Assembly: GCA_027475525.1 (NCBI GenBank)
Contig: JAMWFC010000046.1
Location: forward strand, 496,001-560,000
Direction of reading: 5' to 3'
From: Macrolepiota albuminosa
Taxonomy: Eukaryota; Basidiomycota; Agaricomycetes; Agaricales; Agaricaceae
Length of the DNA: 64,000 nt
This document shows positions 23,501 to 36,592 of the stretch, one piece after another. Both the position numbers and the translations under genes were made by a program. Each line of letters begins with the position of its first letter. The stretch's first letter is position 1. The notes beneath the pieces were generated by a model. It saw only the letters and a program-made list of their open reading frames with translations. It made no database searches and was not told where the DNA came from.

Positions 23501-24173
23501 ATTCGGTCCTAAGGGCTTTGTAACGGCTTCACCGTCGCTACCCCAGTCAACTTCCCCGCGCCCATCCAAGACGTCTAGAACGTCAATAAATTCGTCCGAA
23601 TCACCCTCCTCCATTTCTTCGTCATCTTCATCCTGAACCGTCATCTGTGCGTCATCTTCCCCATCCCCATCCTCATTTAAATCAACTTCTGCGAATCTGA
23701 CACTCGGCTTCCTGACGTGAGGCTTGTTCTTTATAAAAAATTAGCACTCCATTACGAGGTGACAGTTGCATGCTCACTTTTTTGGTAGTGAAGAAGCCAG
23801 CGAAGCGTTCTTCATCACTTTCTTCAAACGCGGCATCACTGTCGATTTCTTCGTCGTCTGCACTTTCTATCATCTCGTCATCCCCATTTTCTCCAACTAA
23901 GCGTGCTCGTAGCTCTTGTCGAGCTTCATTATCGCCATCTAGACCGACACCATACTCCGTGGCTTCATCGCGATCTAAGTCAAGGGCCATTTTTGACCGA
24001 CGAATTGCCTCAGGAGCATATTCATAAACATCACTGCCCAGTCCATTGAGAGCTTTGGTCTTCTTGGAGTGCCTTTGAGCATAACCAGCCGCGTTGGTTT
24101 TACTGTGAGGGGGTCTGCGTCTTCCTAGTTTTGAATTTGAACCAGGCCGGCTGACCTTGCTGGCTTTGACCAT
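20594..24173 (-). CDS. UTP14: U3 small nucleolar RNA-associated protein UTP14
   Basis: The ATG is at 24171-24173 and the TAA at 20594-20596. The protein begins with basic and Ser-rich sequence and a DVYEYAPEAIRRSKMALDLD motif, then long acidic runs (23.2-23.9 kb), AYEQTKEEINKW near 22.9 kb, and a Lys/Arg-rich KIKSKTYRKIKRKQREK segment near 22.4 kb. The end has PGWGSWGGTG (split by an intron near 21.0 kb), VIISEKRDKKAAKYLVKDLP and EWNTRVAFQKATMPRVVKK. The last intron begins GTAAGT near 20.69 kb. UTP14 is a nucleolar component of the small-subunit processome needed for 18S rRNA maturation. All exons I could join are in frame. Confidence 0.93.
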
Positions 24174-26270
24174 TCTGAAGTCACGAATTCAAAAAAGTGA
24201 TTGGAAAGGATGAGATCATTTTTTGTATTACATAAGCTTATCTGGTATTCGAAGCGGACCGTTAGCCACAATTGTATGGTTACAAAAGTTTGATGATATT
24301 GGACAATGCTGATAAGTTCCGAGTATGGAATTTACCAGTCATTTATGTGTCTTATCATACGATTTATTGGCCTACTGGGGTGTGTTTAATCTTTTGGAAC
24401 CGTAGGCATTGTAATATCTGAGAGCTATTGGATGCTACGGGAACGATTTCGCGTCTTACTCGACCAAGAAGAGCCTTATGGAGTCTGGTTTTGAGCGGAC
24501 CATGTATTCATGAAAAAAAAATCAACCATACTCTCAATCAGGGCAAGTCCAATTCGACTTCTGAAGGTGAGTCAATTCACATGCATGCCATGACCTGGTC
24601 AAGTGATGGACATCGGTCCCATCTAACGGTTCTCTGACAATGGCTTCTATCTTTGGTTTCAACCTTTCACGGGCTTTTAACCAGTCTCTTAAGCACAAAA
24701 ATTGTTTGCCTCAATACTGATTTGATCACCATCACGCACTGCTGAGAACGTATCTAATCAGGTTTTCTCGGCAGTCCCTTTTCTGAGCCAGGAGGGATAG
24801 TTCTGATTGTTTTTTTTGGTTAATTCAGGTGCATCCCATTACGGGTGACCCAGGGGCCCGAGGTGACAAATTAACCTTTTGCAGCCGTCAAAATAACCTG
24901 GAAACCAAGTGCTTGTCAACACACATTGCCAAACGGTGATCGTGCTGCGTTGAGCATGGAAACGATGCCTCCCTCATGACATTCCTTCTGATATGCGAAT
25001 TCCGAAGCGTCATTCTGTGATATTGGGATCTTGCTATAGTATGGAGTCAAAACTTGATCAGTTGGTACGTCATACGCTTAATATCTCACCACACAGACGG
25101 TTTGAACAAACTCCCTTAGAGACAGACGTTGATACATGTCTCAAAATACTCAGGAAATGAGCTGTTGGAACGCCCACATGCCAGGTAATAGACGATCCTG
25201 TCAGCAACATCTTGTAAATTGAGATATGCTCCTTGATTGAGTTGGGGAGTCTAGTATCTAACACAGATAGCTCAATATCCAATGACAAGCCACAGACACT
25301 CACACACCTCTTCCGGAGCAGCAAAGATCTTAGTTTCCCAAACAAAAATCATTGTGGTGCCAAACAAAACAGGCGGTCAGACCTTGCTCGCTCAGAGCGC
25401 GCTCTATAGATCACGCACCTATTCCGACAACTCTTTGTTATTGACGCCGCCTCCATGACAGGTATAGTAGCTTGTGCCTTCACTCTTTTGTAGTCTATCA
25501 CATAACTCGCTGGAGTGGGGTGGAAAGCGATAACGAGTGAGGGAGTATGAAGTTTTCGATGAGGCGGTCCTTTGATGTATGTATCAGTACGTTCGTTATT
25601 GGTCAACCGTAGCCCCGGCTTTAGCATTCTAATCAATGCCGCCGCAAGTCTGAGCTGAAGTATCAGCATTTACTATTAGCTGAACAATTAACGGCCAATG
25701 GTGTTGTCTGGCAGAAGGATCGAGTAAGGGATGAATATCGATTAATCGATGAACTCAAGCCCCTGATTTCCTTCATCGCGTGACTATAAGACCGCAGTAC
25801 CAGTCTATTTTAATTTGTACTCTCCTTACCTTCAACACCCAGCAACTACCTTTGTTTTACGGCTAAAGAAACAGTGGCTATATGTGCCACGCGACGTGCC
25901 TACCCGGCACATTGTTGTTGAAAGATCCAATGACTTTTCCCCAAGAGGTCCACGTGGGCCTAGTCCATCGATTTGAATTAAGGTCATTTCACTATGTCAT
26001 AATGGCCACTATTTATCACAGCGACGGAAGAGTAGAAACTAATATGTGTCTGATATCAGCAGGAAAGATGAAAGACGACTCTAAGAGATACATACAGATC
26101 AAGGTAATAGTACACTACGAAATAAAGCAGGTGTGAGTACAAGTACAATGAGGATATCTATGGGTAGTTTGGATATGTTAATGCAAGCAAGGAAGAAGTA
26201 GAGACAATAGTGGTTTTGATAGATCGCATGGCGCATTAATTTCGAGGGAGGTAGATATGACGAGTTCAGT
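24174..26270. other. Intergenic region without recognised genes
   Basis: About 2.1 kb between UTP14 and the end of SNF1. Short frames such as 25070-25345 and 25349-25669 (minus) and 25882-26136 (plus) show no domain or splice support. The first 200 bases probably hold the UTP14 promoter; a short A/T-run-rich stretch lies near 24.5 kb. Confidence 0.45.
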
Positions 26271-28619
<2,349 letters not shown>

Positions 28620-30025
28620 TCCGCACCGAGTTTAGGGAGCACGAGGATCGAGATGGTGGTATGGGGTATAAATCGTGTAGTGCTTTGTTTGGTTCCCCTT
28701 CTGTTCTTGGCATACATCTCAAGAAGTAAAATATCTCACTTGAAAGATCAATAAGTTATGGGGGATAAGGAGAGAACCCTAAAAGATGCATTAGGGTCTC
28801 TGTAGGTGAAGTTAATGACACGCTTCTGCATCACATCGTCTCTCAATCAGCAAAACGAGTCTGTTTCGGATCCGAGCACCTAAATTTCAATTATGTCGGT
28901 AGTGAAAGCCGATATCTCCAAAAAGCACACATATTGTAACATAGCTCGCATCTGCAGAAAGAACTACGAGTGACCCGGAAGAAGACAAAGATCCGGCATG
29001 AAAGAGAAAGTGAGAGGAACCTACATTTGGATGCTGTGCAGAGATCTAGGGGCAGCACATGGATGAAGAAGGCGCCCACAAAGAAGGGACAGGCGCGAGA
29101 ACGGCAGGTCCCGAAACTTGCATGAAAGGCATGATATATTTATTATGCTCATCAGTAAATCAAGTGTTGCCAGCCTGAGATCCCTGTCTAGTAGGTTCTG
29201 CTACCAAGATCAAGCCAAGAACCTTTCAAAAGATAACTATGTTCTCACCACCCGTTTTAACGTTAAATTTTACGTCTTTCACGAGCCGCACTAAGCCCTG
29301 CCATGTTCTCAAATCATCTGACAACCGAAGCGGCTCTTCTGACAGTAGCTTCATTTCTGGTCAAGTCGCAGATCTCGTCTAAGTCGTTGTCTTCACGAGT
29401 GTACGGCATCGTGCGACAGCAGACTTCTAGCTTTGATTTCAAAAATATGGCGAGGCCGAAAGCGTAGGCGACGACATGTCCCAATTCACGACTACATCTG
29501 CAACTTGGTCGATTGTGAACTAAAAGTGACGAAACTCGCAATATCTCACAATGCACCAAAGTTTCTGAATGATCAAGACAAAAAAAGGATTCATGTTACT
29601 TGTATCCAGTCCACCACTGCACTGTATCATCTTTGATACTTTTGTATGTATGTTTCGATTACCCCCATTCTGATTCCTATTACTCGCCGAAGCCACGGCT
29701 TTTGGGCCAAGCCGGGCCGGAAAAACACTAGCCATTCTCCACGTTCTGCATTCTCGGGCAAGAAATTCTTCCACGTTCTTTTCACCATGGTCATATCCGT
29801 CACTTTCTTGCCAAAGCGGAATCTGTCTGTGGCCAGGCAGTCGAGTTTAATCCTTCTCGCTAGGACCTCTCTCAATTTGTTCGTCACTTCTTTCGCGGAT
29901 GGGATTCTCTCTGGGTCTGTCTCTCTGGAGATCCTCCAGTTACAGCATTCTATTGTAATACATATAAGGAGATAATTTGTACTAATAATCGTCATCTTGG
30001 GGACTGGTTTCGTAAACAGGGATCT
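28620..30025. other. Spacer with an unassigned minus-strand frame
   Basis: The first few hundred bases are the SNF1 promoter side. A minus-strand frame at 29627-29995 (122 codons) is rich in charged residues and contains a basic R-R-I-K-L and a W-L-V-F-F segment. No family is recognised, and I could not join it to the secreted protein gene that ends at 30026. A smaller frame at 29314-29559 is also unassigned. Confidence 0.35.
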
Positions 30026-30667
30026 CTACGTTGTCACTAGTTCCATGAAGGTCTGTTCAGTTGTTTGGGCCAACCAGATTCTGTGAATTACGCACCCCTC
30101 CAAATAGTTCACGCGATCCCTGAGTTCCTGAAGTTCGTCGCAGGAGGTGGGGTCTTGACGACGCCTCTTGCGCGTGTCAGATAGTTGAATATTAACCCAG
30201 GTTGGCTCGTCGTCACTGGAATCAGGAGTCAAACTGACGTCATCCCCGAACTTTTCACGAATTTCATCCATAATTCTGTTTCGATACTTGAGCAGAGTAA
30301 CAGTCAGAATAATACAGATGGGAAAGAAGTATGGAGTGGAGGTACCGAGTCATAAGTATCGTAGAGAGAATTGAATTCCTGTAGAGGGATCAGGAACGGG
30401 AGTTCGAATTATTACTAGAACACATACCCTGATATCTTGGTCTGTGCAAGTTGTAGGGGAGTCATCTTCGTCGGTTACGGGGTCTGAAACTTCTTCGTCG
30501 GTCGGTGCGATGCCAGTGGGAAGCACAGTGGTTTTGTCAACAGGCTGGGCAATGGTGGAAATATTTTTTGCAGCAGGTTCAACGACCTGGTCAACAGGGA
30601 TGATAGCAATAGCACTCCCCAAGGTGACAAGGGTGGTGGCAAGCACGACGAGGCTCTTGATTTGCAT
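30026..30667 (-). CDS. Small secreted protein, family copy 1 (177 residues)
   Basis: Three exons join in phase 0: 30667-30428 (80 codons), 30378-30346 (a 33-nt mini-exon) and 30286-30026 with stop. The N-terminus is a signal peptide (MQIKSLVVLATTLVTLGSA). A Thr/Asp/Glu-rich stretch follows, then a conserved core beginning CTDQDIREFNSLY and ending DPTSCDELQEL and YLEGCVIHRIWL. Three Cys are shared with copy 2 at 35.9 kb. There is a basic patch (TRKRRRQ). The mini-exon, intron phases and promoter are all shared with copy 2, which makes this structure much more secure than either gene alone. I recognise no known family. It is likely an extracellular or cell-wall protein; effector-like roles are speculation. 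Confidence 0.72.
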
Positions 30668-30683
30668 ACTGAGGGAGATGTGG

Positions 30684-30834
30684 GAACGGTGAATTCGCAA
30701 TGATTCAAAACAGAGAGCTCTGTCTCCCTTTTATATGGGAGGAGCGGAATGGACGCGGGGATATAGCACGGGTGGGACGGACTTTTTCGGCGCAAACACA
30801 ATGCATGCATAATTTGAGACAACATAGGAACGGC
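30684..30834 (-). promoter_or_regulatory. Conserved promoter of secreted protein copy 1
   Basis: Three blocks match the promoter of copy 2. An upstream block at 30801-30834 reads (minus strand) GCCGTTCCTATGTTG followed by TCTCAAATTATGCATG. A TATA-type block CCCATATAAAAGG lies at 30727-30739. A leader block at 30684-30711 includes GAATCATTGCGAATTCACCG. The TATA block lies about 60 bp upstream of the ATG at 30667. Confidence 0.7.
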
Positions 30835-30839
30835 GTGAG

Positions 30840-32804
30840 GAATCTTTGAAATTGCATTGTATCCGTCATTTTGGCCTCTTCGTACGTAGTGTGACTAATG
30901 TTGTCTTGCAGGATCGGCGTGCATAAGCAACCAGTTGAATTATCGGCTACTTTTCTTTATTTTTTTCTGTCATGGTCGCTGAACGTAGAGTAATATGGAT
31001 TTGGCTGCTCGGTCGAGTCATTTATCCCTCCTTCATTGAATGTAAGTTTGTGCTTGACCGAACAGTCTATCCAAAGGGGAAATTCACGAACGTTCTGTGA
31101 TGAATGCATGAAAATGTTTTCGGAACATTTGTCTCGCACAAAAAAGCAAACAGACGGAGAATCAAGATCGGTGTTTTATTGGAGCAGCCGAACAAGTACT
31201 CCATTGATGCTGATCAAGCTCCAACAGGTCGAGTGCTTGACCTTGTCATGTATGTACAGTAGTGTTTGATGGTAAACGATTACCAGTCTAACAAGGACTC
31301 TTCAGTATGTGGCTCTGCGTCCGTGTCTCCTTGAGAACCAGAAAGAAAACTAGCATGTATTCATGTGTCAAGACGATATATAACAGCACCTCGGGTGAAC
31401 TAGGTGCCAACAAAGTTACTTTCATAGCTCCCAGCACGACTTCAGGTCTCAGTGCCCTATAGTCAATCACCGGACGTCTCGGGAGATGTAAAGAGAATGC
31501 GTGACGATATGAAGCAAAGTATCACGAAGATGCTTCAAAGTTTGATTGGCACGATGACCGGTCCCGATATTTTCTGTCCTAAGCGGAGCAGGCACGACTC
31601 ACGCGTGAGCCAAGGATGTTCAGGTCCTGTAGAGGACTTTGGCTTGACAAGACTGATGTGGGGGAGGGTTTAGGGACCTGGAAGGCCGGATCGTGGTTAG
31701 TTGACACGGAGACGCATCAAATCTGGAGAAGTGAACGAGTGAGGATCGAGTACTTGATGAGACCGTTTGGATCGGTAGACAATGCTCTGTCGCACGAACA
31801 AAAGTAAGAGATCGTATTCCAACTGTTGTAAAATGGCAGGCAGCATCGTAAACAGGCATATACCCGCACGGATGAGACTAGTAGTAGCAGTGGTGGTCTG
31901 AGAAAAGAGACCACAATAAACGCCTATAAGCTGGCCCAGCTCTCCCCACACTGACATTTCCTAAAGTAGAAATTATTTCACGTAGAGCACGTGCAGGACC
32001 CACGGCTTCACTCCGACGGTTTGTTGATTGATCTGTACAACCACATCCCTCTCACTTTGCCCTCCTCCAGCTTCGGGTTTACACAAGGAAGATGGCTTGT
32101 AAGTCTCTTATGCAATGCACAATATGCTAACCCTCACAGTCCTTTATAACAGATTGTCTGGCCCTCTACAGTGTATGTCCCGCTCACCTCTCAACAAGCG
32201 AAGCCCCGCACGTTTGTATTTGGAAGAGCAGATTTTGAGTATTATTACATATAAGTTCTAACACTTGCTCAGAAGATTCAAGTGTAAAACACGGCATTAC
32301 TACGGTTGGACTTTTCTCAAGTTCATTAAATGATCGTCTTCTTGGTCTTATTTGGACGTGTCAGTGTGGGGGAGGGCGCGCCTGGGAAACGCAGTTACAT
32401 CATGTCAAGTGACCTGAGTATGTAGTGCCTAGTAGTATCTGACTATTGACAGGTGACTGTTGGCCCGGACAGTACGCAGGACTTGTTTGAAGTTTTAAGT
32501 GCAATGGTTGTCCGTGGCTAGGGATTGGTGAATGTGATATGATTCAGAATGGAAGTCGATGTATGTCTATTCATATACGATCATTTCGCCACCGTGATGG
32601 ATCAGATCAGGAAAGACTTTGGCAGCCACAATGATGCATCCATACTCTGAGCCATATGATATTTTTGCCATATGGATTATGGAAAAGCCACCTGGGCACA
32701 TGATGATGGCGGACCCCGGGGTCAGGCACTAATCACGCGCGCCGACCCTAAGTTTTAACCCTACATAACACTAACAGAGATAACTCCAGAGCCGTCCAGC
32801 CATC
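30840..32804. other. Intergenic region without recognised genes
   Basis: About 2 kb upstream of both the copy 1 promoter and the TTC39-like gene. It holds several short frames on both strands (for example 31452-31673 plus, 31697-31957 minus) with no domain or splice support. Confidence 0.4.
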
Positions 32805-34496
32805 ATGGCCTCGTTGACATTAGTCCAGAATTACCAGCCATCGTGGGTACCCATCCATACCATACCGCCCCCCGTCAAGTACCCATACGATGCTGCTGAA
32901 GCGCTCGGCGACCTCCCGGGCGTGACCTATGCGCTCGAGACGTTCCTGAACTCGAGGATGCTGGAGAGCGAGGAGTATTGTCACACGAGCGACGTGCGTA
33001 AGGAGAGACTGTATTTTGCGACGGGATATGGGTTGATACAGTGTGTGAAAGGGTTAATGCATTAATGTCGTATGCTGATGAGGTGTGTGTATGCGTAATC
33101 GTGTGCTTTTCTATGGATGGTGACTTTTCTTTTGTACACAGGACCTCCTCTCAGCAATCAACCATACGAAACACGGAAACCACATCGCGTCGCAACATCG
33201 CAAGAGAGCAGGGTTCTTTGGCTCGCTCATCGGCTCCGGGTCGTCGACCGCGTTCATCAGGAGCATGACGGACATGGAGAGACACGCCGAGCTCACGTAT
33301 GCCGAGAGCCTGTTTGAGAAGGCACTACTTGGGATCGTGTACTCGGGCGACTGGCTCGCGTTCATCAAGGAGGCGTATGTTTTTCTTCTACATGCACTGC
33401 ACTTTAATTCTGACTGATGGGCCAGATTGAACATGCGCACCGTATTTGGAGTATATCGCCACCTTGGTGCATTCCTCGACGAATCTGATGCTGCATACGT
33501 CGCTTCTCTTGCGTCTGCCCCGTCCTCGTCTCCTGCTGCATCCTCCGTGTCGACTACACCCACAGACTCCTCCCTGTCCCTCTCTACATCTGCAGCTACA
33601 TCCACACCTCCGACCTCGGTTCCTCCCTCCCCCTCCGCCGCCACTCCAACTCCGACCAACACGAGACCGAAGCGCACGGAGGACCCATCAATCGACCCAC
33701 ATTTCCGCTCAGGCGTCTATCTCGGTGTAGGCCTGTGCAACATCATCCTGAGCCTCATCCCAGGCAAGCTCGCCACGCTCGTCGAGTTATTCGGGTACAA
33801 GGGCGATCGCAAGCTCGGGCTCGAGCTCCTCATGCGCGCGGGCGGCTGGGATGAGTCGACGGATGCCGGGATCCCAGAACCCCGCATAAGCGCAAAAGAG
33901 GAAGGCGTCCGGCGCCCCATCTGCGACATGGCGCTGCTGATATACCATCTCGTCGTGTCTAGCTATACAGGCGCCGGCGTCGACGTGAACGTCGCTGCGC
34001 GTATCGAGTGGAACTTGAAGCGGTTTCCCAACGGTGCGTGCGTTGTTTCCTCCCCCTTGTCTGTTCTCCGTATCTTTTATCCAAGTGGATGTGTGTGTGC
34101 GTACGCGCTGATTCACCGAGCCCAGGCGTGTTCTTCCTATTTGGCGCAGGCCGCCTCGCGCTCCACCGCTCGCAGCCACGCCGCGCTATCACGTTCTACA
34201 CACGCGCAATGCACTCGCAGATACAGTACCGCAACCTCGACCACGTCTCGTATTGGGCCTCCTTCAGCGCAGGCGACATCAAACCCCGTCTCGGGCTGCC
34301 CCAACGAAGGCACTACAGGGATCCTAGACTGCCCGTGTGTTCAATAAACAACTCTCGTCTACTTCAGAGTCCGAACGTTGGGTCTGAACCCGTGAACAAC
34401 GGAGGAGGCGTCACCCTCGACGAGGAGACGATGCGTAGTGTGCGGTGGGAGCCGTACATGCAGGATCATGGGTTGGTGGATTCGAGACTTGGGTAG
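32805..34496 (+). pseudogene. TTC39/IML2-family (DUF3808) protein, truncated and frameshifted
   Basis: Exons start at the ATG at 32805, then 33142-33374, 33426-34033 and from 34126. The protein shows the family's N-terminal helical repeats: ALETFLNSRMLESEE, IASQHRKRAGFFGSLIGSG, ELTYAESLFEKALLGIVYSG, a Ser/Thr/Pro linker, then GVYLGVGLCNIILSLIPGK, KLATLVELFGYKGDRKLGLE, MALLIYHLVVSSYTG and GVFFLFGAGRLAL. Two faults are seen. At about 33056 an 8-bp insertion (TTAATG repeated around CA) breaks exon 1 after KGLM with an immediate TAA. After YRNLDHVSYW near 34255 the remaining TPR region of the family (roughly 200 residues) is absent and unrelated low-complexity sequence follows to a TAG at 34494. 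Family members are TPR proteins linked to lipid-droplet or mitochondrial functions. This copy is probably dead. Confidence 0.72.
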
Positions 34497-35739
34497 GGCA
34501 GATGACAGTGGTGGGCCCGGGGGTGTGGGGACTGGTGCGAGGTCTGCGAGGATTGGGACGTGGCGGCATTCGGAAGGTGAGAGTTATGTAGTCTACATAG
34601 CCAGCGAACTTACCGTGTGGCCCATGTCTGTCTGGTGCCCCGCGTGTGTAGTCTACGTAGCCAGTGTTAGCCTACCGCCAACGATGTCTGTAGTAGTCAG
34701 GCGCCGACGGACCCACAGAACCTTGAAACCTACTCTCTGCACTCATCCACCGCGTCCGCATAACGCACCAAGCGACCCCGAGCGCCGCAGAAACAATGCA
34801 TTCGACAGTGTGCGACTAGATTTGTGAGGGAGACGCGAGTCGGCGGGTCGGTGCATGGATTTTTGTCACACGTGTCAATTGTGATGGAAACAACTTACAG
34901 AGGAAAGAAAAATGATAACTCACGTCAACATCCCAGAGCGCACTTTGTCAAGTTTCCGGACCATCATTGTGGCGTCTCAGACAAACGAGACACTGCGGCG
35001 TCGGGCTCGGAGCTAGAGATAGGTGTCACTTTGTAGGAAACCGATCCGGCATGCTCTACCGTTCTAATAGGCATCTCATTCGCTCCTGCGTGCTGCTACA
35101 AACCTGATTGGTGAACAAATGTTGTTTCTGTTCTTACGGGCAAGAGACGCAGATGAGAAGGAGTACTGAGACTCGAGGGGTCTGTGATACAGAGGCTGTT
35201 ATTCGCTTACGTTGTCCGTCGCGCTTGATAGGTTACCGATCTTAAATCCGCTGAAAAGATCACTGGACTTTACAAGGACATTGACCGACTCAGTGTGGTG
35301 GTTATTAATCATGGTTCTATTGTCAGAGTACTTGTTCGGCTCGGGGCTGCTCCCGAAGAATACTACTTTTTCTCTTTGCGAGACACGACCTAAAACAAAC
35401 TTCATGCATTCATACATTTTTCACCATGGAGGTTGAGATTCCCTATTCTGGTTAGTCTTTTTTTTCAAGTATGGAAGTGACGGTCAAAGCGACTTTGAGA
35501 CACGGAAAACAAACAAAGTATTTATCGACCGAAAAGGCAAAACTTACTCTACATTCAGCGACCGCGACAAAAAAAAAGTCGCCGATGACATTGATTTCGA
35601 TCCACACCATTCATGGACTGTTTGTTTTATGCACATTATCAGGTCGTGCGTCTCACTAGACAACGTACGATCGCGGACCGACAAGACCGGAAAGATCATC
35701 GCATGCAGGGAAAACAATGGTATTGGAAAAATTTCTTGT
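34497..35739. other. Intergenic region, GC-rich then AT-rich
   Basis: The first 350 bases are GC-rich, with an imperfect direct repeat of a TAGTCTACRTAGCCAG motif near 34590 and 34650. The remainder leads to the promoter of secreted protein copy 2. No gene is recognised. Confidence 0.4.
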
Positions 35740-35866
35740 GCCGTTTCTATGTTGTCTCAAATTATGTATGTATGATATACGTGCCGCAGCCCAGGGTCGA
35801 TTCACTCGTCCCATATAAAAGGACAACAGAATTTTGTGATTCGAACCATTGTGAATTCATCGTTCT
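35740..35866 (+). promoter_or_regulatory. Conserved promoter of secreted protein copy 2
   Basis: The same three blocks as for copy 1 occur in the same order: an upstream block at 35740-35773 (GCCGTTTCTATGTTG then TCTCAAATTATGTATG), the TATA-type block CCCATATAAAAGG at 35810-35822, and a leader block at 35838-35866 containing GAACCATTGTGAATTCATCG. The last is about 15 bp before the ATG at 35879. Confidence 0.7.
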
Positions 35867-35878
35867 CAGATTCTCAGC

Positions 35879-36592
35879 ATGCATTTCAAGACCTTCGTCA
35901 TCCTTTCTTGCAGCCTTGCCGCCCTCGCAAGTCCGATTTCTGTCAGCGACGTTGTTGACCAAGCCCTCGACACAGTTAATGGAGTTGCTGACAACCTTCT
36001 TGCACCGATTGTTCCTATAAAATGCACAAAGGAAGAAAACAAGGCAAGTGTTCTAATAACATTTAAATCTCCCCATGAACCCATTCCTAATGGCTCCACA
36101 GAAATTTAATCGTCTCTATTTACGGGTTCACGAAGTAGGTCAATTTCATGTTTCCATTGTGTTTGCTGACTGGCATGTGGTTCTAAGCTTCGCGAACAAG
36201 ATATTGCTAGAATTCGTGCACTCCATCCTAACACCTGGAAACATGCGGAGATCAAGGAAGCACCTGCCGAATATCAGTCATATGTTCCATATGAAGGTGA
36301 CCCTACAACATGCAAGAAACTTCAGGACCTGACCAAATCATACCGTCGATTAGAGAGGTGCGTGAACTGCAGAGTTTGGTTGGTATCAAAGATTGAACAG
36401 ACTATTACGGATGCAGTAACACAACCATATACACGGTTGATGGCAGAGTCTGGAGGCGGGATTTTTTGTTTGGGGAGTATGGTTGGTAGAAAACCAGTTT
36501 TTCAAGGGCTATCCAAAAATAGCCTGATTTTGAAAATCCACCCAGTAGTCCATGAGATAATCCAGGAACAATGCAAGTTTTTTGAGGTCTGA
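35879..36592 (+). CDS. Small secreted protein, family copy 2 (3' end runs into satellite)
   Basis: Exons are 35879-36043 (55 codons), 36102-36134 (a 33-nt mini-exon) and 36188-36592. The first intron begins GCAAGT and is GC-AG. The N-terminus is a signal peptide (MHFKTFVILSCSLAALA). The mature core starts CTKEENKKFNRLY and continues through DPTTCKKLQDL, RRLERCVNCRVWL and EQT, aligning with copy 1 including three Cys and the 33-nt exon. Copy 1 ends shortly after the EQT motif. Here the frame continues about 45 more residues and stops at 36590-36592 inside the first satellite unit, so the native 3' end was probably lost when the satellite came to lie here. Function unknown. Confidence 0.7.

Noticed and set aside
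29627..30271. One gene joining the frame at 29627-29995 with that at 30026-30271
   Set aside because: No intron joins them in frame. The 30026-30286 piece is instead the last exon of the small secreted protein, confirmed by its paralogue.
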